From Actinomycetes bacterium (GTDB lineage Bacteria > Actinomycetota > Actinomycetes > Mycobacteriales > Mycobacteriaceae): a stretch of DNA of 64,000 bases. Numbering within the stretch: the stretch's first letter is position 1; every line of letters begins with the position of its first letter. The DNA lies in NCBI GenBank assembly GCA_023461275.1, contig JAEYMI010000019.1, positions 62,001-126,000 on the forward strand, given 5' to 3'. The position numbers were made by a program, and so were the translations under genes. This document shows, piece by piece, positions 33,778 through 42,576 of this stretch. The notes under the pieces were generated by a model. That model was not told where the DNA came from, ran no database searches, and saw only the letters and a program-made list of their open reading frames with translations.

Positions 33778-34281
33778 ATGGCAGGCCATCGCATGGAGTT
33801 CGACCCGATCGCCGAAGCACGCGCTAACTGGGCGGGGGCGGGCTGGGGCGACGTCGCCGACGGGATGGTGGCCGTGACGTCGGTGATGCGGGCACACCAG
33901 ATTCTGCTGGCCCGCGTCGAAACCGCGCTGCGCCCATACGACCTGACCTTCTCGCGGTTCGAATTGCTTCGGCTACTGGCTTTTTCCCGCAACGGGTCGT
34001 TGCCGATCACCAAGGCCAGCGACCGCTTGCAGGTACACGTCACCAGCGTGACCCATGCGATCCGACGCCTGGAGGAAGCCGGACTCGTGCGCAGGACACC
34101 GCATCCCACCGACGGCCGCACCACGCTGGTCGAGCTCACCGACATCGGACGATCCACCGTCGAGGACGCGACGGTGACGCTCAACGCCGAGGTCTTCGGC
34201 GACGTCGGGATGACCGACGACGAGATGGCCTCGCTGGTGTCGGCCATCCACTCCTTGCGTCAGCACGCCGGCGATTTCTGA
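33778..34281 (+). CDS. MarR-family transcriptional regulator
   Basis: A 167-aa winged-helix regulator: LTFSRFELLRLLAFSRNGSLPITKASDRLQ, then VHVTSVTHAIRRLEEAGLVRRTPHPTDGRTTLVELTD, the classical MarR recognition helix and wing. The ATG at 33778 is used; ATG 33793 is an alternative, and neither has a perfect ribosome site, although a GAGGGGG lies about 14 nt upstream of the first. It is convergent with the valine-degradation operon and separated from it by a strong hairpin, so its target is not obvious from context. Confidence 0.87.
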   Translation: MAGHRMEFDPIAEARANWAGAGWGDVADGMVAVTSVMRAHQILLARVETALRPYDLTFSRFELLRLLAFSRNGSLPITKASDRLQVHVTSVTHAIRRLEEAGLVRRTPHPTDGRTTLVELTDIGRSTVEDATVTLNAEVFGDVGMTDDEMASLVSAIHSLRQHAGDF

Positions 34282-34313
34282 GCTCCACCGACCGCCACGA
34301 CTTCCCGCGAACT

Positions 34314-34357
34314 CAGCTGGTTCCCGCGAACATAGTCAAGGTCGCGGGAACCAGCTG
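34314..34357. terminator. Bidirectional hairpin between marR and mmsB
   Basis: cagctggttcccgcga (34314-34329) pairs perfectly with tcgcgggaaccagctg (34342-34357) across a 12-nt loop. It sits between convergent genes. There is no long T-run, as is common for actinobacterial terminators. Confidence 0.7.
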
Positions 34358-34381
34358 GAGTCGCGGGAATCCGCGAGATGA

Positions 34382-35252
34382 TCACCGCAGCGTGTTGATC
34401 ACCGCCGAGAAGTCGAGTCCGGCGTTGTCGACGGTGAAGTCGGCGTAGATCTGCGCCGCGTGCGTGCCCAGCGGGGCGGTGGACCCGCTGCTGCGCACGG
34501 CGTCCATCGCCAGACCGAGGTCCTTGTTCATCAGGGCGGTGGCGAACCCGGGCTTGAAGTCGTGGTTGGCCGGCGAGGTCGGGACCGGGCCGGGGACAGG
34601 ACAATTGGTCTGCACGGCCCAGCAGTTGCCGGTGGCGCCGGTGATCACGTCGTAGAGTGCCTGATCGGACAGGCCGAGCTTCTCGGCGAGGACGAAGGCC
34701 TCCCCCACCGCGATCTGCTGCACCGCGAGCACCATGTTGTTGCACACCTTCGCGGCCTGCCCGGCTCCGGCGGCACCGCAGTGAATGATCTTGCCCGCCA
34801 TGGGTTCAAGGACCGGACGGGCCACGCTGAACGCTTCCTCTTCACCGCCGACCATGAACGCCAACGTTCCCGCCGCCGCACCCTTCACACCACCGGAGAC
34901 CGGCGCGTCGAGTTGGGTGAAGCCGTGCTCGAGCGCGAGATCGTGGATGGCGCGGGCGTCGTCGACGGAGATGGTGGAACTGTCGATGAACAGGGCTCCG
35001 GTCGGGGAGGCCGGCAGCACCTCGTCGTAGAGCCGACGGACGATGGCACCGCTGGGCAGCATGGTGATCACCGCATCGGCCAGTGCCACCGCCTCCACCG
35101 CACTCGGAAAGACGGTGACACCGTTGGCTTCTGCGGCTTTGACCGCTTCGGGCACCGGATCGTAGCCGTGCACGGTATGCCCGGCCGCGACGAGGTTCGC
35201 GGCCATCGGGCCACCCATATTGCCCAGACCGAGGAATGCGATCGTCGTCATG
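34382..35252 (-). CDS. mmsB: 3-hydroxyisobutyrate dehydrogenase
   Basis: A 290-aa NAD-dependent dehydrogenase that oxidises 3-hydroxyisobutyrate to methylmalonate semialdehyde in valine degradation. It has the Rossmann motif GLGNMG (residues 8-13), the substrate-binding DAPVSGGVKGAAAGTL, and the catalytic Lys168 in GQAAKVCNNM. The ATG at 35252 has AAGGGAG upstream; the longer open frame upstream is not used. It is the third gene of an operon with the acyl-CoA dehydrogenase (25 bp upstream) and mmsA. Confidence 0.94.
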
Positions 35253-35277
35253 TCATCTCCCTTGATGGTTGCTGAAG

Positions 35278-36441
35278 CTATGCGCTGAAGCGGGTTGCGA
35301 TGGACCGGCCGAGCACCACGCGCATGATCTCGTTGGTGCCCTCCAGGATGCGATGCACACGGAGGTCGCGGACGATCTTCTCGATGCCGTACTCGTTGAG
35401 ATAGCCGTAGCCGCCGTGCAATTGGAGCGCCTGATCGGCGACCGTGTAACAGCTGTCGGTGACGAACCGCTTGGCCATCGCGCACTGATCGACCTTGTCG
35501 GGGGCGTTGGCGTCGAGCGCGGCGGCGGCATGCCAGAGCATCAGCCGCGAGGTCTGCAGGCCGGTTGCCATGTCGGCCAAGGTGAACCGGATCGTCGGCT
35601 CGTCGATCAACGCGCCGCCGAAGGCCCGGCGTGAGGCCACGTAGGCGGCCGCCTTGTCGAAAGCCGCCTGCGCCCCGCCGAGTGAGCACGCGGCGATATT
35701 GAGCCGACCACCGTTGAGTCCGTTCATCGCGATACCGAAACCGATGCCCTCTTCCGCACCAAGCAGATGCGACGCCGGCACCCGGACCTCGTCGAGAATC
35801 ACCTGCGCGGTGGGCTGGGCATGCCAGCCCATCTTCTTCTCCTGCGCACCGAAACTCAGCCCTGCGGAACCATTTTCGACGAGGAACGTCGAAATCCCCT
35901 TTGGTCCGGCGTCGCCGGTGCGGGCCATGATCACGTACAGATCCGACACCCCGCCACCGGAGATGAACTGCTTCACCCCGGTCAGCACGTAGTCGTCGCC
36001 GTCACGCACAGCCTTGGTACTCAGTGCGGCCGCATCGGAGCCCGCACCGGGCTCGGTCAGGCAGTAGCTGGCGATGGTCTCCATCGACGCCAGCTTCGGA
36101 ACCCACTGCGCGCGTTGCTCTTCGGTTCCGTAGCTATCGACCATCCAGGTGCACATGTTGTGGATGGACAGGAACGCCGCGACCGCCGGGTCGGCGTAGG
36201 CGAGCTGCTCGAAGATCCGTACGCCGTCGAGTCGTCGGAGTCCGCTGCCGCCGGCGTCGTCGGCGCAATAGATCGCGGCCATCCCCAGGCTCGCCGCTTC
36301 CCGCAGCTCCTCGACCGGGAAGTGGTCGCGCTCATCCCATTCCAGCGCGAACGGCGCCAGCCGTTTGGCGGCGAAGGTCGCGGCGGTCTCGACGATGACG
36401 CGCTCGTCGGCGTCGAGACCGCTGTCGATGAAGGTGGTCAC
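35278..36441 (-). CDS. Acyl-CoA dehydrogenase, probably isobutyryl-CoA dehydrogenase
   Basis: A 387-aa flavoprotein with the acyl-CoA dehydrogenase signatures YCLTEPGAGSDAAAL and QLHGGYGYLNEYGIEKIVRD, and the catalytic Glu367 in ILEGTNEI. Its position between mmsA and mmsB points to isobutyryl-CoA as substrate, giving methacrylyl-CoA in valine catabolism. It begins 3 bp after the mmsA stop, so the genes are tightly coupled. No enoyl-CoA hydratase or hydroxyisobutyryl-CoA hydrolase is encoded nearby; those steps must be provided elsewhere. Confidence 0.9.
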   Translation of the reverse strand: MTTFIDSGLDADERVIVETAATFAAKRLAPFALEWDERDHFPVEELREAASLGMAAIYCADDAGGSGLRRLDGVRIFEQLAYADPAVAAFLSIHNMCTWMVDSYGTEEQRAQWVPKLASMETIASYCLTEPGAGSDAAALSTKAVRDGDDYVLTGVKQFISGGGVSDLYVIMARTGDAGPKGISTFLVENGSAGLSFGAQEKKMGWHAQPTAQVILDEVRVPASHLLGAEEGIGFGIAMNGLNGGRLNIAACSLGGAQAAFDKAAAYVASRRAFGGALIDEPTIRFTLADMATGLQTSRLMLWHAAAALDANAPDKVDQCAMAKRFVTDSCYTVADQALQLHGGYGYLNEYGIEKIVRDLRVHRILEGTNEIMRVVLGRSIATRFSA

Positions 36442-36444
36442 GTC

Positions 36445-37980
36445 TCAGTCCATCGTGGGGATGACGAACTCGGCGCCGTCCTTGACGCCCGACGGCCACC
36501 GCGAGGTCACCGTCTTGGTCTTGGTGTAGAACTGGATCGACGCCGGGCCGTGCTGGTTGAGATCGCCGAAGCCGGACCGCTTCCATCCACCAAAGGTGTA
36601 GTACGCCACCGGAACCGGGATCGGGACGTTGACGCCCACCATGCCCACCTCGACGCGCGCAGTGAAGTCGCGGGCCGCGTCGCCGTCCTGGGTGAAGATC
36701 GCGACGCCGTTGCCGTACTGGTGATCCGAAGCCAGCGCGAGCGCCTCCTCGTAGTCACCGGCACGCACGATGGCCAGCACCGGCCCGAAGATCTCGTCGG
36801 TGTAGATCGACATGTCCTTGGTGACTCGGTCGAAAAGGGTTGGGCCGATGAAGAATCCACCGGAGATGTCGTCGTCGCCGAACTGTTGCTCGTCGCTGGT
36901 GCGCTCCCGGCCGTCGATCACGAGCTCGGCACCCTCCTCGACGCCCTTGCCGATGTAGCCGCGCACCCGCTCCAGCGCAGCGGCGGTCACCAGCGGCCCG
37001 TAGTCGGCCTTGGGATCGAGACTGTGCCCGACGCGCAGGGCGTTGACCTTGTCGATCAGCTTGGCGCGCAGCCGATCCGCGGTCTGCTCTCCCACCGGGA
37101 CGGCGACGCTGATCGCCATGCAGCGCTCACCGGCGCTGCCGTAGCCGGCGCCGATCAGTGCGTCGACCACCTGATCCATGTTGGCGTCGGGCATGATGAT
37201 CATGTGGTTCTTGGCGCCACCGAAACACTGTGAGCGCTTGCCGTTGGCGGCGGCGGTGGAATAGATGTACTGCGCGATATCCGACGACCCGACAAACCCG
37301 AGCGCCTTGACCTCGGGGTGGTTCAGCAGCGCGTCGACGGCTTCCTTGTCGCCGTGCACCACCTGGAACACACCGTCGGGAAGCCCGGCAGCAGTGAACA
37401 ATTCGGCCAAGCGCAGCGGCACCGAGGGGTCGCGCTCACTGGGCTTGAGGATGAAGGCATTGCCGCAGGCCAGCGCCGGGCCGGCCTTCCAGAGCGGGAT
37501 CATGGCCGGGAAGTTGAACGGGGTGATGCCGGCGACCACACCGAGCGGCTGGCGGATCGAGTGCACGTCGATGCCGGAGCCGGCACCTTCGGTGAACTCA
37601 CCCTTGATCAGATGCGGGATGCCGATGGCGAATTCGATGACCTCGATGCCGCGCTGGATGTCACCCTTCGCGTCGGCGTGGGTCTTGCCATGCTCGAGGG
37701 ACAGCAGGGTGGCGAGTTCGTCGGAGTTCTGGTTGACCAGGTCGACGAACCGCATGAGCACACGGGCGCGGCGTTGCGGGTTCCAGGCCGCCCACTCGCG
37801 CTGCGCCGCGATCGCGGTCTCGACCGCTGCGCCGACCTCGTCGGTGGTCGCCAACGGCACGCGAGCCTGCACGGCTCCGGTGCTGGGGTTAAAGACATCC
37901 GCGAAGCGCCCGCCATCGGCGGTCACCGCGGTGCCGTTCAGGTAATGGGGGATCGAACGGATTTCGGTGGAAGCGGTCAC
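36445..37980 (-). CDS. mmsA: Methylmalonate-semialdehyde dehydrogenase (CoA-acylating)
   Basis: A 511-aa aldehyde dehydrogenase converting methylmalonate semialdehyde to propionyl-CoA in valine degradation. It starts IRSIPHYLNGT, carries ITPFNFPAMIPLWKAGPALACGN and LGFVGSSDIAQYIY, and has the catalytic Cys in SAGERCMAIS. The unusual pairing of Arg and Cys at that site is typical of the CoA-dependent MmsA subgroup. The GTG at 37980 is preferred because AGGTGA lies about 5 nt upstream; ATG 38007 is the alternative. It is the first gene of the operon. The promoter should lie in the 166-bp gap to the divergent flavodoxin gene. Confidence 0.94.
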   Translation of the reverse strand: MTASTEIRSIPHYLNGTAVTADGGRFADVFNPSTGAVQARVPLATTDEVGAAVETAIAAQREWAAWNPQRRARVLMRFVDLVNQNSDELATLLSLEHGKTHADAKGDIQRGIEVIEFAIGIPHLIKGEFTEGAGSGIDVHSIRQPLGVVAGITPFNFPAMIPLWKAGPALACGNAFILKPSERDPSVPLRLAELFTAAGLPDGVFQVVHGDKEAVDALLNHPEVKALGFVGSSDIAQYIYSTAAANGKRSQCFGGAKNHMIIMPDANMDQVVDALIGAGYGSAGERCMAISVAVPVGEQTADRLRAKLIDKVNALRVGHSLDPKADYGPLVTAAALERVRGYIGKGVEEGAELVIDGRERTSDEQQFGDDDISGGFFIGPTLFDRVTKDMSIYTDEIFGPVLAIVRAGDYEEALALASDHQYGNGVAIFTQDGDAARDFTARVEVGMVGVNVPIPVPVAYYTFGGWKRSGFGDLNQHGPASIQFYTKTKTVTSRWPSGVKDGAEFVIPTMD

Positions 37981-38103
37981 TGGTTCACCTGTTTCACTCA
38001 CGCACATGGCCAACGGGTACGACGAATCGTATGACGGACGTCACGTCAAATGGCGTCTCACCAAATAGTAGGACATCCAAGTAAATATGCCAAGCGCGGC
38101 CGG

Positions 38104-38122
38104 TTAGGGTAGCCTTCGCTGC
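38104..38122. promoter_or_regulatory. IdeR/DtxR-like iron box upstream of flavodoxin
   Basis: ttagggtagccttcgctgc agrees with 14 of 19 positions of the iron-box consensus (TWAGGTWAGSCTWACCTWA). It ends 24 bp before the flavodoxin ATG, where IdeR binding would block transcription when iron is plentiful. Confidence 0.5.
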
Positions 38123-38146
38123 AATCACGCGAAGGGAGCAGCACTC

Positions 38147-38608
38147 ATGTCGGTCGTCATCCTCTACGGCACCGAGACGGGAACAGCCGAACTGGTTGCC
38201 GATTCCGTCTCCGATGTCCTCGCCGCCGCACACGATCCCTCGATCTATGACATGAGCGAGTTCGCGGTGGAGGACCTCGACCCCGACACCTTCTACGTGA
38301 TCATCTGCTCAACCTACGGGGAAGGCGACTTCCCCACCGGCGCAGAACCTTTCGTCGACGAACTGAACGAGCTCGAACCCGACCTGAGCGGAGTCCGGTT
38401 CGCGGTCTTCGGCCTCGGCGACTCGATCTACGCCGATACCTTCAACCACGGCGGCGAGCGGCTGGCCGCCCTACTGACCTCGTTCGGCGCCACACAGGTG
38501 GGCGAACACGCGCGTCACGACAGTTCGTCGTCGGTGAAACCGACCACGGCGGCCACCGAGTGGACCGAGAACCTCATCCCGCTCGTCGATCCTGTTCGGG
38601 CGAGCTGA
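38147..38608 (+). CDS. Flavodoxin-domain protein
   Basis: A 153-aa FMN-binding flavodoxin of the MioC/short-chain type. The phosphate loop is YGTETGTAELVAD (residues 7-19). STYGEGDFPTGAEPF and FGLGDSIYADTFNHGGERL provide the isoalloxazine loops. Flavodoxins replace ferredoxin as electron carriers under iron shortage, which fits the iron-box-like sequence just upstream. AAGGGAG lies 10 nt before the ATG. Its 3' end overlaps the convergent DMT transporter gene by 35 nt. Confidence 0.9.
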   Translation: MSVVILYGTETGTAELVADSVSDVLAAAHDPSIYDMSEFAVEDLDPDTFYVIICSTYGEGDFPTGAEPFVDELNELEPDLSGVRFAVFGLGDSIYADTFNHGGERLAALLTSFGATQVGEHARHDSSSSVKPTTAATEWTENLIPLVDPVRAS

Positions 38609-39524
38609 TCGGTTCGGCTGCCGAGGCAGGCGGATCGGCCGCCAAGGATTCGGCCTCGTCACGTTCCCGTCCCCGCACCGCGGAGAGTTTCGCCAGTTCC
38701 ACCACCGAGCGCATGGTGAGCGCGAGGACGACGCCGAGGAACAGCGCCGTCGGAACCGATACCTTCAGGTTCTCGCCGAGCAGCAGAACGCCGAGCACCA
38801 TCGCCACCGCAGGCTCGGCGACCGTCATCGCCGGGAACGACGTCTGCAGATCGCCCGCGCAGAAACTCTTCTGCTGAGCCACGATGGCGGCCGGCACGAC
38901 CACCAGGAACAGATAGATCGTCGGCTTGGCGAACACCCCGACCGGATCGTGGGTGACCTGATAAACCAACGCCTTGATCAGCAGTGCCGAGACCCCGAAT
39001 AGGGCTCCGGCGGTGAGCCCGTAACAGAGCGCCTTGTAGTGCGGGGTGGATCGCTCGGCGATCAACACCAGTGCGATCAACCCGACGATCACGCCGACCA
39101 GGGTGCCGATGAGCAGCACCGGCTCCGGACGCCGCATCGACGACTCCGGGCGTGCGAGCAGCAGGAAGACCACCACGCACGTCACCAGGACGCCACCCCA
39201 CGCCCACTCGGTCGGGGCCGGGTGGCGCTTGTCTGCCCACGCCTCGAGGGGCAGCGCGAACAGGACCGCGAGGACCACGAGTGGCTGCACGAGCAGGATC
39301 GATCCCAAACCGAGCGCCGCGGCCTGTAGCGCGAACCCGGCGAGCGCGATCGCCGCGCCGACGCACCACAGCATGGTGATGCCACCGCCGGTGGCTCGCG
39401 CCTCGCGTTGGCGCAGCACCGTGCCGCCGGCGATCAGCAGCGCCGCGCCGATCGCCAACAGTCCGGGTACCCACGAATGCACGACCACCAGGCTACGGAT
39501 GTCAGAGCCGATCGGTACGCGCAC
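38574..39524 (-). CDS. DMT-family (EamA-like) transporter
   Basis: A 316-aa membrane protein with nine or ten hydrophobic segments in two halves (WVPGLLAIGAALLIAGGTVL, GSILLVQPLVVLAVLFALPL, then SALLIKALVYQV, AEPAVAMVLGVLLLGENLKVS). The AEPAxxxxLGxxxLGE signature is characteristic of EamA/DMT exporters of metabolites. The last 35 residues are a charged cytoplasmic tail. The GTG start at 39524 has no good ribosome site and an internal start is possible. The substrate is unknown. Confidence 0.82.
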   Translation of the reverse strand: MRVPIGSDIRSLVVVHSWVPGLLAIGAALLIAGGTVLRQREARATGGGITMLWCVGAAIALAGFALQAAALGLGSILLVQPLVVLAVLFALPLEAWADKRHPAPTEWAWGGVLVTCVVVFLLLARPESSMRRPEPVLLIGTLVGVIVGLIALVLIAERSTPHYKALCYGLTAGALFGVSALLIKALVYQVTHDPVGVFAKPTIYLFLVVVPAAIVAQQKSFCAGDLQTSFPAMTVAEPAVAMVLGVLLLGENLKVSVPTALFLGVVLALTMRSVVELAKLSAVRGRERDEAESLAADPPASAAEPISSPEQDRRAG

Positions 39525-39570
39525 GGTGTGGGTCCGCCATAGTGTCGGTCTGCCGATCTACCGTTGCATC

Positions 39571-39876
39571 ATGCGGTATCGACTGGAACTGGAAGGCCTC
39601 GTCACTTTGGACGCGGCGACCATCGACACGATCTGCGAAGCCCCGGCAGACGCGGGCGGGTTCCTCGACTCGTGCGTTGCGCAGATCGTCGAGTTCGAGG
39701 AGTTCGCCGACCTCGCCGAGGCCGACGGCGACGCCGAACGCGCCGACTTCTGCCGGCAGGAGGCCGCCGCCTGGCGGGCAACGGTCCGGGCACTCAAACG
39801 GATCGCCACCGAGTACTCCAGGCCGGCACAGTCACACCTGGAACGGTCACCGCGCCGCGCCGAAGGAGCCGCGTGA
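39571..39876 (+). CDS. Conserved hypothetical acidic protein
   Basis: A 101-aa, strongly acidic, probably helical protein (FLDSCVAQIVEFEEFADLAEADGDAERAD) with a short basic end. I do not recognise the family. Its TGA overlaps the GTG of the following SixA-like phosphatase by 4 nt, so the two are translationally coupled and may work together. The start at 39571 gives a methionine followed by a plausible beta strand (MRYRLELEGLVTL). The region upstream is antisense to the transporter gene. Confidence 0.75.
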   Translation: MRYRLELEGLVTLDAATIDTICEAPADAGGFLDSCVAQIVEFEEFADLAEADGDAERADFCRQEAAAWRATVRALKRIATEYSRPAQSHLERSPRRAEGAA

Positions 39877-40358
39877 CCCGACGGCTGGTCCTGATGCGAC
39901 ACGGCAAGTCCGGGTATCCGCCCGGGGTACCCGATCACGACCGCCCCCTCGCCGAACGCGGACGCCGGGAGGCACGGCTGGCCGGTGAATGGATGGCCGA
40001 CGACGGACTGGACATCGGCGCGGTCCTCTGCTCGACGGCGACCAGAACCCGGGAAACGTTGCAGCGCACCGAGATCGACGCACCCACCACCTACGTCGAC
40101 GACATCTATGGCGGCTGGCCCGTCGACATCTTCGAGGCACTGCGCACCTACATCGACGACGACACCGACACCGTTCTGGTGGTCGGACACGATCCCGGGA
40201 TGCCGTCGACCGCACTGGCCCTGGACCCCGAGGGTGAGATCGACCGGTTCCCCACGTCGGCGTACGCGATCGTCGAGATCTCCTCGACGTGGTCGCAGAT
40301 CGGGCTGGCTCCCGACCCCGACGCCCACCTCGTCGCGGTGCGCGTGCCGCGGGATTGA
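39873..40358 (+). CDS. SixA-like histidine phosphatase
   Basis: A 161-aa histidine phosphatase superfamily protein with the RHG motif LVLMRHGKSG (phosphohistidine His), ADDGLDIGAVLCSTATRTRET and the second catalytic His in VLVVGHDPGM. Its small size matches SixA, which dephosphorylates phosphohistidine, but related actinobacterial enzymes act on small phosphate esters. The GTG start follows AAGGAG by 6 nt and overlaps the preceding gene. Confidence 0.88.
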   Translation: MTRRLVLMRHGKSGYPPGVPDHDRPLAERGRREARLAGEWMADDGLDIGAVLCSTATRTRETLQRTEIDAPTTYVDDIYGGWPVDIFEALRTYIDDDTDTVLVVGHDPGMPSTALALDPEGEIDRFPTSAYAIVEISSTWSQIGLAPDPDAHLVAVRVPRD

Positions 40359-40435
40359 GCGTGTTGACCTGACTTTCGGTCCGGACGTGCGAGTATGTTG
40401 GCAGGTCGCCAACGACTGCGTATAGTCGGATTCGC

Positions 40436-40447
40436 AATTGTTCAATT
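40436..40447. promoter_or_regulatory. Palindrome aattgttcaatt upstream of arsR-like gene
   Basis: aattg and caatt arms around tt, 23 bp before the GTG start of the ArsR-like regulator. The position and AT-rich symmetry suit an autoregulatory operator. Confidence 0.4.
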
Positions 40448-40469
40448 CAATCGTTCTAGGAAGTGGATC

Positions 40470-40844
40470 GTGCCGTACAGCGCTCGAAGTGGTCGGGAAA
40501 GACCTCTGTACGAAATCAAGGCCAACCTGTTCAAGGCCCTGGCGCACCCCGCGCGAATTCGCGTGCTCGAAGTGCTCAGTGCCAGCGACGACCCGGTCCC
40601 GGTCAGTGAACTGCTCAAGATCACCGGCCTGGAGGCAACGCTGCTCTCCCAGCATCTCTCGGTGCTGCGACGCCACCTGGTGGTCAACAGCAACCGGGTC
40701 GGCAACGCGGTGTTCTACCAGCTGGCACACGAGCAGGTCGCCGATCTACTCGTCATCGCCCGTAGTTTCCTCGCCGACACTCTCGCCTCGCAGCGCGATC
40801 AGCTGCAGGTTGTCGAGTCACTTCCGCCCGTCACCGCTGGATGA
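40470..40844 (+). CDS. ArsR-family regulator
   Basis: A 124-aa winged-helix protein (LFKALAHPARIRVLEVLSASDDPVPVSELLKI, then LSQHLSVLRRHLVVNSNRVGNAVFYQL). No Cys is present in the alpha-3 metal site region (VSELLKI), so it is not a classical thiol metal sensor. The GTG at 40470 is chosen for AGGAAG 8 nt upstream; the longer frame would include the promoter palindrome. It overlaps the SulP transporter gene by 4 nt (ATGA) and probably controls it. Confidence 0.88.
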   Translation: MPYSARSGRERPLYEIKANLFKALAHPARIRVLEVLSASDDPVPVSELLKITGLEATLLSQHLSVLRRHLVVNSNRVGNAVFYQLAHEQVADLLVIARSFLADTLASQRDQLQVVESLPPVTAG

Positions 40845-42517
40845 ACGCGCCGGTCGAATCCGACTGGCGCCAACGTCTTCCGCTCGACCGGCTCACCCGG
40901 CTGCTCCCTCACCGCGACGACTATGCGGGCCTGAAGTCCTCATGGCGCGGTGACGTACTCGCCGGAATCACCGTCGGGGTCGTCGCCCTGCCCCTGGCTC
41001 TGGCCTTCGGCTTCAGCTCCGGGGTGGGCGCGGCCGCCGGACTGATCACCGCTGTGGTCGCCGGCCTCGTCGCCGCGATCTTCGGTGGTTCCCACGTGCA
41101 GGTGTCGGGGCCCACCGGGGCGATGGCGGTGATCCTGGCTCCCATCGTCGCCGCTCACGGCCTCGGCAGCATCGCGCTCGTCACCATCCTCGCGGGCCTG
41201 ATCGTGTTCATCGCGGCACTGCTGGGGCTCGGGCGGGCGGTGACGTTCATCCCGTGGCCGGTGATCGAGGGCTTCACCCTGGGCATCGCGGTGATCATCT
41301 TCCTGCAGCAGGTGCCGGCGGCCTTCGCAGCGTCGGTACCGAAGGGTGAACGAACACTTCCGGCGGCCTGGCACGTCATCGCCAACGCCGACTGGGCCGC
41401 GGCGTCGAAGACGCTGGGCGTGGTTGCGGTGGTGGCCATCCTGATGGTGATCCTGCCGAGAATCCATCGGGCCATCCCCGAGTCGCTGACCGCGATCATC
41501 GTGGTCACCCTGATCGTCCAGTTGGCACACATTCCGGTCACGGCGATCGGCGAGTTGCCCTCGCACCTGCCCGCACCCGTTCTGCCCCATGTGGATCCGG
41601 CCGCCTTGCGCACCCTGCTCGGCGCGGCACTGGCGATCGCGGCGTTGGCAGCCATCGAGTCACTGCTCTCGGCACGAGTGGCCGCCACCATGTCACCAAC
41701 CGGCCCCTACGATCCCGATCGCGAACTGTCGGGTCAGGGACTGGCGTCGATGGCCTCGGGTCTGTTCGGTGGCATGCCCGCCACCGGCGCGATCGCCCGC
41801 ACCGCGGTCAACGTGCGATCCGGTGCGCGGACCAGGGTATCGGCGATCACCCACTCAGTGTTCCTGCTCGGCGTGGTCTACCTGGCCACCGGACCGGTCT
41901 CGAAGATCCCGCTGGCCGCGCTGTCCGGCGTGCTGATGGTGACCTGCTTCCGGATGATCTCGGTGACCACCGTGCGCAAAATCCTGCGTGCCGGCCGATC
42001 CGACGCCGCGATCTTCACCATCACCGCCGTCATCACCGTGTGCTTCGACCTCATCGAAGCGGTCCAGATCGGCATCGTGGTGGCCGCCTTCTTCGCACTG
42101 CGGCAGGTGGCCAAGCGGTCCAGCGTGACGCGGGAGGAACTGCCCGGTCCGCCGCAGCCCGGCGACGATCAGATCGCCCTGCTACGTCTCGACGGAGCGA
42201 TGTTCTTCGGTGCCGCCGAGCGCATCTCGTCGGCCATCCAGGCCGACGCCGGGCATCCGACGGTCACCGTGGTGATCATCCGGATGTCGCATCTGGGCAT
42301 GCTCGACGCAACCGGCGCCCACACCCTGGCCGAGATCGTCACCGACCTCGAGGCGCGCGGCATCACCGTCATCATCAAGGGTGTGCAGGAGCAGCATCTG
42401 AAGTTGCTGACCGGCGTCGGGGTCATCGAGTCGCTACGGCACGAGGAACATCTGATGGACTCGCTCGACGACGCCATCGAGCACGCCCGCGAACACGTTG
42501 GGGCCCAGACACACTGA
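40841..42517 (+). CDS. SulP-family anion transporter with STAS domain
   Basis: A 558-aa membrane protein of the SLC26/SulP family. About 12-14 hydrophobic segments start at WRGDVLAGITVGVVALPLALAF, the conserved SulP entry. GSHVQVSGPTGAMAVILAPIV and MASGLFGGMPATGAIARTAVNVRSGARTR provide the substrate-site signatures. Residues about 430-550 are a cytoplasmic STAS domain (LDGAMFFGAAERI, RMSHLGMLDATGAHTLAEIV). Bacterial members carry sulfate, bicarbonate or dicarboxylates, and no carbonic anhydrase domain is fused here to narrow this. It is co-transcribed with the ArsR-like regulator. Confidence 0.92.
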   Translation: MNAPVESDWRQRLPLDRLTRLLPHRDDYAGLKSSWRGDVLAGITVGVVALPLALAFGFSSGVGAAAGLITAVVAGLVAAIFGGSHVQVSGPTGAMAVILAPIVAAHGLGSIALVTILAGLIVFIAALLGLGRAVTFIPWPVIEGFTLGIAVIIFLQQVPAAFAASVPKGERTLPAAWHVIANADWAAASKTLGVVAVVAILMVILPRIHRAIPESLTAIIVVTLIVQLAHIPVTAIGELPSHLPAPVLPHVDPAALRTLLGAALAIAALAAIESLLSARVAATMSPTGPYDPDRELSGQGLASMASGLFGGMPATGAIARTAVNVRSGARTRVSAITHSVFLLGVVYLATGPVSKIPLAALSGVLMVTCFRMISVTTVRKILRAGRSDAAIFTITAVITVCFDLIEAVQIGIVVAAFFALRQVAKRSSVTREELPGPPQPGDDQIALLRLDGAMFFGAAERISSAIQADAGHPTVTVVIIRMSHLGMLDATGAHTLAEIVTDLEARGITVIIKGVQEQHLKLLTGVGVIESLRHEEHLMDSLDDAIEHAREHVGAQTH

Positions 42518-42576
42518 TGCGACTGACACGCTGGTACCGACAGACACACTGATACCGAGCGGGTAAGGTCGGCACG

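Noticed and set aside
33482..33877. Open frames on both strands encoding repetitive peptides (VGAVNVSVGAVNVS, HVDGAHPHVDGAH)
   Set aside because: They are translations of the 21-bp tandem array, whose period is a multiple of three; there is no ribosome site and no domain.
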